Assembly (NCBI GenBank): GCA_019634595.1
Contig: JAHCBC010000004.1
Coordinates: 558,001-622,000, forward strand
Direction of reading: 5' to 3'
Source of the DNA: Akkermansiaceae bacterium
Lineage (GTDB): Bacteria > Verrucomicrobiota > Verrucomicrobiia > Verrucomicrobiales > Akkermansiaceae
DNA length: 64,000 nucleotides
This document shows positions 57,501 to 64,000 of the stretch, in pieces. Position 1 is the first letter of the stretch, and each line of letters starts with the position of its first letter. The notes beneath the pieces are model-generated. The model was not told the DNA's origin. It did no database searches and saw nothing but the letters and a program-made list of their open reading frames with translations. The position numbers and the translations under genes are program-made.

Positions 57501-57959
57501 AGCGACCGGAATGACCTCGTCTTCTTCAACAACACCTTCATCACCGTCGGTGCCGATGGCACCATCCGCCAGTCCGGAACCATCGCCCCCGCCCTCACCG
57601 GCTTCGCGGCATGGGCGCAGATCCACTTCCCCGACTCTCCTCCTCTGTCCGGACCCAACGATGACTACGATGGCGATGGCGTGAAGAACCTGGCGGAATA
57701 TGCCACCGGCACGGATCCGAAGAATGCCGGCAGCCGCGCCGCCATCACGGCGGTGAAGCAGGGAGCCACGCTGGTCCTCACCATCCCCCGTGATCCCACC
57801 GTTACGGGTGTGACGATCACCGGCACCACCTCGTCCACCTTGGGCGGCTGGACAACAACCGGTGTGACCGTGCTTGAGGATTCCGCCACCCAATACCGGG
57901 CCTCCATCCCGGTTGGCTCCGGAAAAGGCTTCCTGCGGGCGGAATTCTCCGTTCCGTGA
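54531..57959 (+). CDS. Secreted metallopeptidase with PKD, propeller repeats and calcium loop
   Basis: A 1142-residue exported protein. A signal or anchor helix (FFLPILLLLAVGLIVFL) is near residues 10-27. The zinc motif is HEFGHNYGIGH at residues 434-444, as in gametolysin-like (M11) or M6-related peptidases. A PKD domain (FSVEALDANGDPLSYFWDFG to ITVTD) covers ~640-720. Next are six or so short repeats of the form S-x-D-G-x-T-W-T (STDGTTWTAAT, STDSITWTPVT, SADGLTWTNTT, STDGETWTLL), the sort that fold as a beta-propeller. The C-terminal region has DDYDGDGVKNLAEYATGTDP, a calcium loop. ATG at 54543 is an alternative start. Probably a cell-surface or secreted enzyme digesting proteins. Confidence 0.82.
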   Translation: MIACMHRFRAFFLPILLLLAVGLIVFLRPDRDITSTKAPARLPSQQVISTEILSHPDLAEWTDPQRTRKSPSTGELPRLLELAKERSATMKRLISTAPQQALEAAITPARYDALPEELKPWFERPFAQTATLRVTPVCAPGVNLEPDRVLEMDGLNWSASVYGWRKGQNSKQDAPLVGITLDGVAAISDGFFQIVPRDEEAHASALPMGNFHPDHDFQTGEPLGGSPVVATMGGKQYRFSSTASLEETNLQLAALETFPAPKTGANVVFAAPAPAAGGGIDWAAAKAEVKIQASVWTETDKKVFCIRVDFSNLTGAASTQTELANLMNGPVASSLLEMSYGKTTINATVSEATVRMPQPTGFYAPSKNTELHADAIAAYKTANGANSLNGYDIVVVHFASIGMQGGGIAYAGYADLNAERQWLQGTLYSGVTIHEFGHNYGIGHASFWKTTNGTVTGTGDSEEYGDHTDIMGEGPDPAGHFHMQAKQFLNWYPTGNDNWVNATTSGSGTRRIHRFDSAGTTGTIRGVRVTKSNTPAGVDYYWVGYRPGLSTLPTFQNGAYVLWQRPSETRSWLIDTTPNSAQGKDDSAVAIGRTYSDTTADVHITPTGKGGTGADQWLDVNIQLGPFPGNTAPTATLTGSPTVVTRTSASFSVEALDANGDPLSYFWDFGDGNLGGNSSSITHQWVNSGTYTVTVTVSDMKGGTISRSQSITVTDPLDTWTTRVSGSNTSTYFDVAAGGGRVVAVGQSVGAYRTSTDGTTWTAATVGGGITVNTHLYTIIHDGSQFIAGGMDHDNGWKGVILTSPNGTTWTRRHFNGQKVTGLAAGTGVMVAVGEAGAMWRSTDSITWTPVTSGTSLNFSDVAFGGGRFIAGAGDMSQEPFPRVVLTSADGLTWTNTTATTGLPHLSEIAEIEYIDGRFIASGWNAGIRKSTDLGVTFPAVESSFKSLTGIAYGNGIYLAVGVDPSNGRADINMASTDGETWTLLATTAQSDRNDLVFFNNTFITVGADGTIRQSGTIAPALTGFAAWAQIHFPDSPPLSGPNDDYDGDGVKNLAEYATGTDPKNAGSRAAITAVKQGATLVLTIPRDPTVTGVTITGTTSSTLGGWTTTGVTVLEDSATQYRASIPVGSGKGFLRAEFSVP

Positions 57960-58033
57960 CGAACAGGGGGGGCCCCCGCATGGTAATCTTCCAGAAATCC
58001 TCCGTGCCGTGATGCGGCCGGGGGATTTCCCGT

Positions 58034-59329
58034 TCAACGGCCTCCCGCCATCAGTTCCTCGATCTCCTCCGCTTCGATGGGAATGGATGCCATCAGGTCG
58101 GTGTTGGAATCCTTTCCGATGAGGACATTGTTCTCCAATCTCACCCCCAGCCCCTCCTCCCGGATGTAGATGCCTGGCTCGATGGTGAAGACCATGCCCT
58201 CCGCCACCGTTTCTCCGGGGGGGGCAACATCATGCACATCCAGTCCCAGGTGGTGGGAGGTGCCGTGCATGAAGTAGCGTTTCACCAGCGGCTTGTCCGG
58301 TCCCTGCTCCTTCGCCTCCGCCGCATCGATGAGTCCCAGGTGGATGAGTTCCGCCTCCATGATGGACAGGATCTGCTTCTGGTAGTCCGCAGGATGCACC
58401 CCCGGGCGCAGCAGTTGGTTCGCCGCGCGCAGGACACGCAGAACCGCATCATAAACGGCGCGTTGCCGTGGAGAGAACCTTCCGTTGGCAGGCACGGTGC
58501 GTGTCATGTCGGAGTTCCAGCCCGCGTACTCCGCGGCCACATCCATCAGGATGAGATCCCCGTCCCGGCAGATCCGGTCATTCTTGATATAGTGGAGGAC
58601 GCAGGCCCCCGTCCCGGAGGCGATGATGGGGGTGTAGGCGAATCCCTTCGATCCCCGGCGGAGGAACTCATGCATGAACTCGGCTTCGATCTCCCACTCC
58701 CCCACACCCGGACGGATGAAGTCGAGCGAGCGGCGGAATCCCGCTTCCGTGATGGCACACGCCTTTGAAATGATGGAAATCTCCTGAGGCTGCTTCACCA
58801 TGCGCAGGCGGTGCATCAACGGAGCCAGCCGCTCGTAGCGGTGCAGCGGGTAGCGGAGCTGGCATTCCTTGATGAAGCGGGCATTCCGCGTCTCCACCTC
58901 CACCACGGCCCGCAGATGCTCGTTCGTCGCCAGATAGATATGATCCACCTGCGGCACCAACCGGTGGAGGATGCCCTGGAAATTTCCCGTCCACTCGATG
59001 CGGGAGATCCCCGTCCGCAGCGCGGCCTCCTCCTTCGTCAGCTTCTCCCCTTCCCAAATGGCGATCTCCGCGCTGGTCTCCCTGACGAACAGGATCTCCC
59101 GGTCCCGGCTTTCCGGGGCATCCGGCATCAGGATGAGGATGGTCTCCTCCTGATCGATGCCGGTGAGGTGGAAAAGATCGTTCTGCTGGCGGAACGCCAT
59201 GGTTCCATCCGCGTTCGTGGGATAGATGTCGTTCGAGTGGATGATGACGATGCTGCCGGACTTCAGCATTCCACGCAGGCGGGCGCGGTTGGCGGCGAAC
59301 AGCTCCGGATCGATGGGTTCCACTCTCAC
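58034..59329 (-). CDS. Xaa-Pro aminopeptidase (M24B)
   Basis: A 431-residue metallopeptidase that removes N-terminal residues preceding proline. The N-terminal domain fits the AMP_N type. The C-terminal pita-bread fold shows all five metal ligands: the two aspartates in LMDVAAEYAGWNSDMT, the histidine in HGTSHHLGLDVHD, and the glutamates in FTIEPGIYI and RLENNVLI. The GTG at 59329 gives VRVEPIDPELFAANRARL, which matches the usual start; an upstream TTG at 59389 would add 20 unneeded residues. It is convergent with the large metallopeptidase gene. Confidence 0.92.
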   Translation of the reverse strand: MRVEPIDPELFAANRARLRGMLKSGSIVIIHSNDIYPTNADGTMAFRQQNDLFHLTGIDQEETILILMPDAPESRDREILFVRETSAEIAIWEGEKLTKEEAALRTGISRIEWTGNFQGILHRLVPQVDHIYLATNEHLRAVVEVETRNARFIKECQLRYPLHRYERLAPLMHRLRMVKQPQEISIISKACAITEAGFRRSLDFIRPGVGEWEIEAEFMHEFLRRGSKGFAYTPIIASGTGACVLHYIKNDRICRDGDLILMDVAAEYAGWNSDMTRTVPANGRFSPRQRAVYDAVLRVLRAANQLLRPGVHPADYQKQILSIMEAELIHLGLIDAAEAKEQGPDKPLVKRYFMHGTSHHLGLDVHDVAPPGETVAEGMVFTIEPGIYIREEGLGVRLENNVLIGKDSNTDLMASIPIEAEEIEELMAGGR

Positions 59330-59422
59330 AGGCGGATCATCGGACGGTCCATCCTCCCTCGGCAACACACAAAACCACTCCCGGCACAACAGTCCGCCCC
59401 GCGAAGATCCGGCCGTATTCCA

Positions 59423-59983
59423 TCAACGCCAGAGGAACCGATCATTCCACTTGGAATCGAGATCATCCACAGACACCCGTGCGGAGCCGAATTCGTGCCG
59501 GATCTCCAATCCTTCGGAAGTCACTTTCTTGATGACGACCTGGGAATATTCCTTGCCGCTCTTCAGGCGCAGCACCTCAAGTTCCTCATCCTCCGCCGCA
59601 GTGCGCACGGAAGCCACATATGCCTCCCGGTAGCGCGTGAAATCGCGTTCCTGCTCCTCCACCACAGCTTTCAGCTTCCCATGGCGGTCACGCAGGGCAG
59701 CCAACACATCCAACCGCCCGTCAGCAGCCGCTTTCGCCGCCTTGTACTTTTCGTCGATCGCTGCATGACCTGAGTTCTCAGCCCATTTTTCGTTCGCCCG
59801 ATCCAGTTCATCCTTCAGGACGATGATCGCCTGGCGGTCATCCTGATAGGTCTTCTCGGCATCCGTCTTGCGCGCGGACGCTTCCGAACGCTTCTCCATG
59901 ACCAGGGCCAGTCCGGTGGCCACCACGGTGAGCGCCACCAGGCCACCTACGAATGTGAGTATTCCTCCACGATCTTCGAACAT
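59423..59983 (-). CDS. Coiled-coil envelope protein 1 of a tandem set
   Basis: A 186-residue protein with an N-terminal helix (ILTFVGGLVALTVVATGLALV), a coiled coil (residues ~30-120) and a C-terminal domain: YSQVVIKKVTSEGLEIRHE followed by FGSARVSVDDLDSKW. That domain recurs in the proteins at 59997-60962 and 61353-62255, suggesting descent from one ancestor. The gene is 13 bp from the next and the four run on the same strand, so it is an operon. Function unknown. Confidence 0.7.
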   Translation of the reverse strand: MFEDRGGILTFVGGLVALTVVATGLALVMEKRSEASARKTDAEKTYQDDRQAIIVLKDELDRANEKWAENSGHAAIDEKYKAAKAAADGRLDVLAALRDRHGKLKAVVEEQERDFTRYREAYVASVRTAAEDEELEVLRLKSGKEYSQVVIKKVTSEGLEIRHEFGSARVSVDDLDSKWNDRFLWR

Positions 59984-59996
59984 AAGTGTTGGTTGG

Positions 59997-60962
59997 TCAG
60001 CGTTGTTTCCTTTTCAGTTGGTGCAGCTCCATGGTGCACCTGGCGATCTCCCGCTCCTTGGTGGTGATTTTTGTGCGCATTTCCTTCACCTTGCCCATTC
60101 CATTGATTCCGCGGGCGCGTTCCGCCCCCTCCTGCTCCTGCACCTTGACGGCCGCCGCCTGGAGCTGGCGCCACTGGGTCTTCAGCCTCGCAAGCTGGAT
60201 CTCCTTCGCGGTGACAAGGCGACGGATCTGCTCGCTCCCTTCCGCGGTTGCTGGGTCTTTCAGAGGTTCATCAGGAACTTCAGGCTCCGAGGACGGCCCG
60301 GCATCCGCTCCGGTGTCGCCGGCCAGGGATCTTTCATACATCTCACGCTCCGCCTGCTCACGGGCGAGCGCCTCAGCCTTCTCCTTCGGGTCGAACTGGA
60401 AGCGTAACTGCCACTCCTCGGTCAGTTCCTCATAGGTGATGCGGCCGCTGCCATCCTTGTGGCGGATGCTGATGCCCACCTCGGTGACCTCACGGATCTC
60501 CACCTCCTCATACACGGTGCCGGAAACCGTCTTCAGCTCGGGAAATTTCTCACCCACCGCATCTTCCCTCACCTGGGCACGATAGCCGGCGCGGTAGTCG
60601 AGGAACTCCTTCTCCAGCGTCACGGAGTCCGCGATGATTTTCGACATCTGTGCTTCCAGAGCGCCGATCTTTTCCTTCGTGGCCGCGGCCTCCGCAGTCA
60701 GGGCATCCGCCTTCTTTCCTGCTTGAGCACCCTTCTTCGAGTTCTCAAGAGTCGTGTTTTCGTGGGCGATCTGGACCTGCAGCGACTCAATTTCATCCGC
60801 TTGTTCCCGGATCACGTGCTCGATCGAACTGCCACCGCCCTGCATCTCCTTGTCGAAGACAAAGACGTAGATCCCGCCGAATCCACCGATGACGAGCAAC
60901 GCCATCAGCAATCCCACCACACCCGGCCCACGGCCGCTCGACATCAAATCTCCAAATGACAT
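59997..60962 (-). CDS. Coiled-coil envelope protein 2 of a tandem set
   Basis: A 321-residue protein. A membrane helix (GVVGLLMALLVIGGFGGIYVF) near residues 13-34 is followed by a coiled coil (residues ~45-130), the shared domain (VYEEVEIREVTEVGISIRHK, then DGSGRITYEELTEEW), and a second long charged coiled coil with a linker (SEPEVPDEPLKDPATAEG). Second in the set of four. The shared domain may be a small beta-barrel that binds a partner; the helices suggest an oligomer spanning or lining the envelope. Confidence 0.7.
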   Translation of the reverse strand: MSFGDLMSSGRGPGVVGLLMALLVIGGFGGIYVFVFDKEMQGGGSSIEHVIREQADEIESLQVQIAHENTTLENSKKGAQAGKKADALTAEAAATKEKIGALEAQMSKIIADSVTLEKEFLDYRAGYRAQVREDAVGEKFPELKTVSGTVYEEVEIREVTEVGISIRHKDGSGRITYEELTEEWQLRFQFDPKEKAEALAREQAEREMYERSLAGDTGADAGPSSEPEVPDEPLKDPATAEGSEQIRRLVTAKEIQLARLKTQWRQLQAAAVKVQEQEGAERARGINGMGKVKEMRTKITTKEREIARCTMELHQLKRKQR

Positions 60963-60996
60963 GTGAATCTTTGGTAAGGGTTTGGAGTAAATCCGA

Positions 60997-61317
60997 TCAC
61001 CGGATCACATACTTGCGCTTGTAATCCTCGAAATCTTTCCGCACGGACTCCTTTTTCGCTTCGAGGTCCTTGATCTCGCTCTCGAGTTTGATGATCTCCG
61101 CTTGCTGCTTCTTCGTCTCCTCCTCGATGGCGGAGAGATCAGCCGTCCTGTCTGGCGGGAGATCCTTCAAGCGTTCCTCGAGAACGGCCAATTCCCCCCT
61201 CAGCTTGGTGATCTCCAGAGCCTGCTGGTCCCGTTTCCGGACCATTTCCGGGGAGTCACAGGAACAGAGGACGGCGGCGAATGCGGCCACGGCGGCATAG
61301 GGTGTGATGGATTTCAT
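60997..61317 (-). CDS. Coiled-coil lipoprotein of the tandem set
   Basis: A 106-residue lipoprotein. The signal (ITPYAAVAAFAAVLCSC) ends in a lipobox, with a cysteine near residue 20. The rest is a single highly charged coiled coil (LEITKLRGELAVLEERLKDL, EEETKKQQAEIIKLESEIKD) ending KRKYVIR. The family domain found in its neighbours is absent. It lies between two of them on the same strand, and its coiled coil may pair with theirs. Confidence 0.75.
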   Translation of the reverse strand: MKSITPYAAVAAFAAVLCSCDSPEMVRKRDQQALEITKLRGELAVLEERLKDLPPDRTADLSAIEEETKKQQAEIIKLESEIKDLEAKKESVRKDFEDYKRKYVIR

Positions 61318-61352
61318 GATGACGAAGCGGGATTGAAGATGGATGGCAGGTT

Positions 61353-62255
61353 TCAGGGTTTGACGGGCGGCGGCAGATCCCTGCGCACCGCACCGTAGCC
61401 AGCTGTACCATAGCTGGCAGGGCTGTAGTTGTAGTAGTAATTGTAACGGGGAGTACCGCGCACGCGGAACCGGGGATTCTGGTTCACCTTCTCCGGCGGG
61501 TCGGAAAGGGATTTGATCTTCAGGGGGGAGTCATTGGAGGCCACCACCGGGGGAGGCTGCACCGCCCGGAAGCGCTTTGCCCGCGGGAGAGGTTTCCTGA
61601 GACCGGAAGAATATTTCAACATCGCAGCTTCCTCCCGGGCCAAGATGTCCCTGATCCCCGCGTCTTCCTCCGCGTTCCGGACCCATAGGTCATAGTCCTG
61701 CGCACGGCGGTGTTCCTCTCTCATGGCGGCGATGGCGGATTCCTCCTCCAAACCGAAGAAGCAACGCTGTTCATCCGTGAGATCCTCATAGCGCATGCGG
61801 GCGGATCCGTCCTGGTGACGCAGCATCACACCGGTGTCATCCACCGCTATCACCTTGACGTCCTTCAGCACCCTGCCGGCCGCAGAGATGAATTCCGGCC
61901 ATTCACGGCCCATCGCACGCGAGCGGAGTTCGCCCAACTGCTTTTCACGGAAAGCGAGGAAGTCATCCTCCATCCCGGCAACCACTTTGGAAAGAGACTC
62001 ATACTCCCCCATCCGTTTGTCGAACCGGGCAGTCAGGGACTCCAGATTCGCCATGGCCTCGCCGAGTTTTCCGTTTTCCCCATCCCGCTCACGGCGCTCC
62101 AGCCTCATCCCGGTGACCTGGATCTGGTTCTGGAGGTCCATCCGGTAGCGCTCGTTGTCCAGCCAGGTTTCGTCCGAGGGCACATCCCGGTCAAAATAGT
62201 AGAATCCACCCACCACCAGGGCACACAAAGAAAGGCATGCTAATACTTTGACCAT
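61353..62255 (-). CDS. Coiled-coil envelope protein 3 of a tandem set
   Basis: A 300-residue protein with an N-terminal helix (VLACLSLCALVVGGFYYF), a coiled coil to about residue 120, and the shared domain (LKDVKVIAVDDTGVMLRHQ, then DGSARMRYEDLTDEQ). The C-terminal half is charged and then proline- and tyrosine-rich (YNYYYNYSPASYG), so probably disordered or surface-exposed. It is first in the operon and divergent from the isomerase gene; a ~180-bp gap separates them and should contain promoters for both. Confidence 0.7.
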   Translation of the reverse strand: MVKVLACLSLCALVVGGFYYFDRDVPSDETWLDNERYRMDLQNQIQVTGMRLERRERDGENGKLGEAMANLESLTARFDKRMGEYESLSKVVAGMEDDFLAFREKQLGELRSRAMGREWPEFISAAGRVLKDVKVIAVDDTGVMLRHQDGSARMRYEDLTDEQRCFFGLEEESAIAAMREEHRRAQDYDLWVRNAEEDAGIRDILAREEAAMLKYSSGLRKPLPRAKRFRAVQPPPVVASNDSPLKIKSLSDPPEKVNQNPRFRVRGTPRYNYYYNYSPASYGTAGYGAVRRDLPPPVKP

Positions 62256-62436
62256 GATGATTTGGCGAACGACGGGAGTGTACTTTATTCAGACGTATGG
62301 AGGGAACTTATTCTTATAAGAAATCCGTTTTTTCACGAAATCTTCATAATCGGCCGCGGACCGTGCGCTCTCCCAACAGAAAATTACATGCATCCCCTTC
62401 TTGGCATGGAAGAAGCGGCAATCCAGTCTCTCCAGC

Positions 62437-63246
62437 ATGAAGTTCGCCATCTGCAATGAAACTTTCCGCCACCATGATTTCGAAGGCACCTGCGCCGAGG
62501 CCCGCCGCCATGGATATACCGGGCTGGAGGTGGCGCCATTCACCTTGGGTGACGTCTCCGCCATTGCTCCGGAGAAGGCCTCCGCACTGGGCAGGATCGT
62601 CCGTGACCATGACCTGGAGATGGTTGGCCTGCACTGGCTGCTGGCCAAAACGGAGGGCTACCACCTGACGGATCCATCCGCGGAAATCCACCGCCGCACC
62701 TTCGACTATGCCCGCCATTTGACGGACGTCTGCCAAGGGATGGGCGGCAACATCATGGTGTGGGGCAGCCCGCTCCAGCGGTCACTGGATCCATCATGGG
62801 ACCGCAGCGCGGCGGAGGAGCGTTTCATCCACTTTTTCCAGCGCCTCTCCCCCCATCTGGCCGCCGCAGGGGTCACCATTGCCTTCGAATTTCTGGGGCC
62901 TGCGGAAACGAATTTCATCAACACAGCAGCGGAGACGATTTCCCTGCTGGAGAAGATCGGCTCTCCCAATGTCCGGCTCCATCTGGATGTGAAAGCCATG
63001 TCTTCCGACGTCCGTTCCATCCCGGAAATCGTCAGGACCTCCCTGCCATGGACCGCCCACTTCCACGCGAACGACCCGAACCTGCGCGGTCCTGGCATGG
63101 GCGAGGTGGATTTCAACGCCATCGCCGCCGTGCTGAAGGAGGAAAACTACGGCGGCTGGGTGTCCGTCGAGGTGTTCGACACCACGGTGGAGCCGGATTT
63201 CCTTGCGGGAGAAAGCATCCGCAACCTGCGCTCTGCCTTTGCCTGA
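62437..63246 (+). CDS. Sugar phosphate isomerase/epimerase (TIM barrel)
   Basis: A 269-residue AP-endonuclease-2/xylose-isomerase-like TIM barrel. Residues MKFAICNETFRH start the first strand; TIAFEFLGPAETN holds the metal-binding glutamate; NVRLHLDVKAM gives the aspartate; WTAHFHANDPNL the HxH pattern; and WVSVEVFD the last glutamate. Such enzymes isomerise or epimerise sugars, inosose or keto-acids. The ATG at 62437 fits the normal start; an upstream in-frame TTG at 62401 would add 12 residues of no clear use. Substrate unknown. Confidence 0.85.
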   Translation: MKFAICNETFRHHDFEGTCAEARRHGYTGLEVAPFTLGDVSAIAPEKASALGRIVRDHDLEMVGLHWLLAKTEGYHLTDPSAEIHRRTFDYARHLTDVCQGMGGNIMVWGSPLQRSLDPSWDRSAAEERFIHFFQRLSPHLAAAGVTIAFEFLGPAETNFINTAAETISLLEKIGSPNVRLHLDVKAMSSDVRSIPEIVRTSLPWTAHFHANDPNLRGPGMGEVDFNAIAAVLKEENYGGWVSVEVFDTTVEPDFLAGESIRNLRSAFA

Positions 63247-63276
63247 GCGGACGGGTTCACAATCCCACATCAAGAG

Positions 63277-63309
63277 AAAAGCCGGCGCGGTTTCCCACGC
63301 CGGCTTTTT
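63277..63309. terminator. Bidirectional rho-independent terminator
   Basis: GCCGGCG (63281-63287) pairs with CGCCGGC (63298-63304); an A-run precedes (63277-63280) and a T-run follows (63305-63309). It lies between convergent genes and can serve both. Confidence 0.85.
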
Positions 63310-63323
63310 GATGTTTCAGAGGA

Positions 63324-64000
63324 TCAGACCCCCGCGCCGTCCGGCTCGATCTCCGGTTCCTCCGGGCGGCTCGACTGGAACACGAGTTCCTCGCTGCCTT
63401 CCTTGCGGATCACATTGACCATGTCGCCGGGCTTCACATCCCCGCGGAGCAGGGATTCCGCGAGCGGATCCTCGAGGAAGCGCTCGACGGCACGGCGCAT
63501 CGGGCGCGCGCCGTAGGCCGGGTCGAAGCCCTTTTCCGCCAGCAGGTCGCGTGCTTCCTGTGCCAGCGTGAGGGAGATGTTCTTCTCGCGCAGGCGCTTG
63601 GTGAGCTTGGAAACCTCCAGGTCGACGATCTGGTTGAGGTCCTTTTTCTCGAGCATATGGAAGACCACCAGGTCATCCAGACGGTTGAGGAACTCCGGTT
63701 TGAAGTAGCGCTTGGACTCTTCCAGGATCTTCTCCTTCATCCCTTCGAAGTCGGCGTTGTCCTCGTTCATCGCACCGAAGCCGAGGGAGGTCTGGCGCTT
63801 GATGGTGGAGGCTCCGACGTTGGAGGTCAGGATGATGATGGTGTTGCGGAAGTCGATCTTCCGGCCCAGCGAGTCCGTGACGGTGCCTTCCTCCAGGATC
63901 TGGAGCAACAGGTTCATCACGTCCGGATGGGCTTTCTCGATCTCATCGAAAAGGACCACCGAATACGGACGGCGGCGCACCGCCTCGGAAAGCTGGCCGC
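63324..64000 (-). CDS. clpC: ClpC-type AAA+ ATPase subunit, C-terminal part (cut by window)
   Basis: The C-terminal part of a Clp ATPase; the gene runs past the window edge at 64000. The second AAA+ module shows VVLFDEIEKAHPDVMN (Walker B), TIIILTSNVGA (sensor 1), KPEFLNRLDDLVVF (arginine finger region) and FDPAYGARPMRRAVERFLED (sensor 2), all standard for ClpC/ClpB. The tail after DMVNVIRKEG is short. ClpC unfolds substrates for ClpP; ClpB disaggregates proteins. The short C-terminus and GFGAMNED insert favour ClpC. Only the last ~225 codons are visible. Confidence 0.9.
   Translation of the reverse strand, partial: GQLSEAVRRRPYSVVLFDEIEKAHPDVMNLLLQILEEGTVTDSLGRKIDFRNTIIILTSNVGASTIKRQTSLGFGAMNEDNADFEGMKEKILEESKRYFKPEFLNRLDDLVVFHMLEKKDLNQIVDLEVSKLTKRLREKNISLTLAQEARDLLAEKGFDPAYGARPMRRAVERFLEDPLAESLLRGDVKPGDMVNVIRKEGSEELVFQSSRPEEPEIEPDGAGV

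Overview
The window is GC-rich, densely coded DNA from a chromosome that looks like Verrucomicrobiota, probably Verrucomicrobiaceae and Luteolibacter-like. This is inferred from gene content, not a database match. The signs are a very large PVC-type secreted cytochrome c with HEAT repeats, secreted proteins ending in DGDG-N-EYA-GTDP calcium-loop signatures, an ECF sigma factor with a long membrane-anchored C-terminal extension, WA-x-DP-x-AA-x-WL repeat proteins, and MoxR/DUF58/transglutaminase operons. No rRNA, tRNA or CRISPR array was seen.

Layout. 0.1-6 kb: an aldolase, then a translationally coupled operon of glycolate-oxidase subunits (GlcD, GlcF), a Gfo/Idh/MocA oxidoreductase and a PfkB kinase; together they suggest a sugar or glycolate oxidation route. 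6-18 kb: a small membrane protein, a cytochrome c lipoprotein, and both aconitases (AcnB, then AcnA). Between the aconitases sits a 4.35-kb, visibly AT-richer island with one long gene. It is bracketed by a 113-bp near-perfect direct repeat of the acnB 3' end. 17.7-29.9 kb: a secreted glycoside hydrolase-like protein, a MoxR-DUF58-transglutaminase operon, a DUF3592 protein, a di-iron ferritin-like protein, a secreted EEP phosphatase/nuclease and a TrmN6-like methyltransferase. 30-43.4 kb: an ECF sigma fusion and its partner, a PhnA zinc-ribbon protein, an NTF2-like protein, a second MoxR-DUF58 pair, an M6 metallopeptidase, a heparinase II/III-like lyase and a DisA-like (DACNV) sensor. 43.4-54 kb: the giant PVC cytochrome, a second Gfo/Idh/MocA protein divergent from an AraC regulator with a likely operator of two direct repeats 21 bp apart, an overlapping pair of sensor kinases, Lgt, a TatD/EboC-like hydrolase and a frameshifted relic. 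54.5-64 kb: a giant secreted metallopeptidase, a Xaa-Pro aminopeptidase, four tandem coiled-coil envelope proteins of related design, a sugar phosphate isomerase and the C-terminus of a ClpC-type ATPase.

The strongest candidate for an undescribed system is the island at 10258-14604. Its single gene encodes a protein of 1276 residues with a C-terminal PD-(D/E)xK nuclease-like motif and an N-terminal ~1100 residues I do not recognise. The target-gene end is duplicated in the manner of integrative elements, but no integrase is visible. A single-gene defence or DNA-processing cargo is a reasonable hypothesis, but only a hypothesis.
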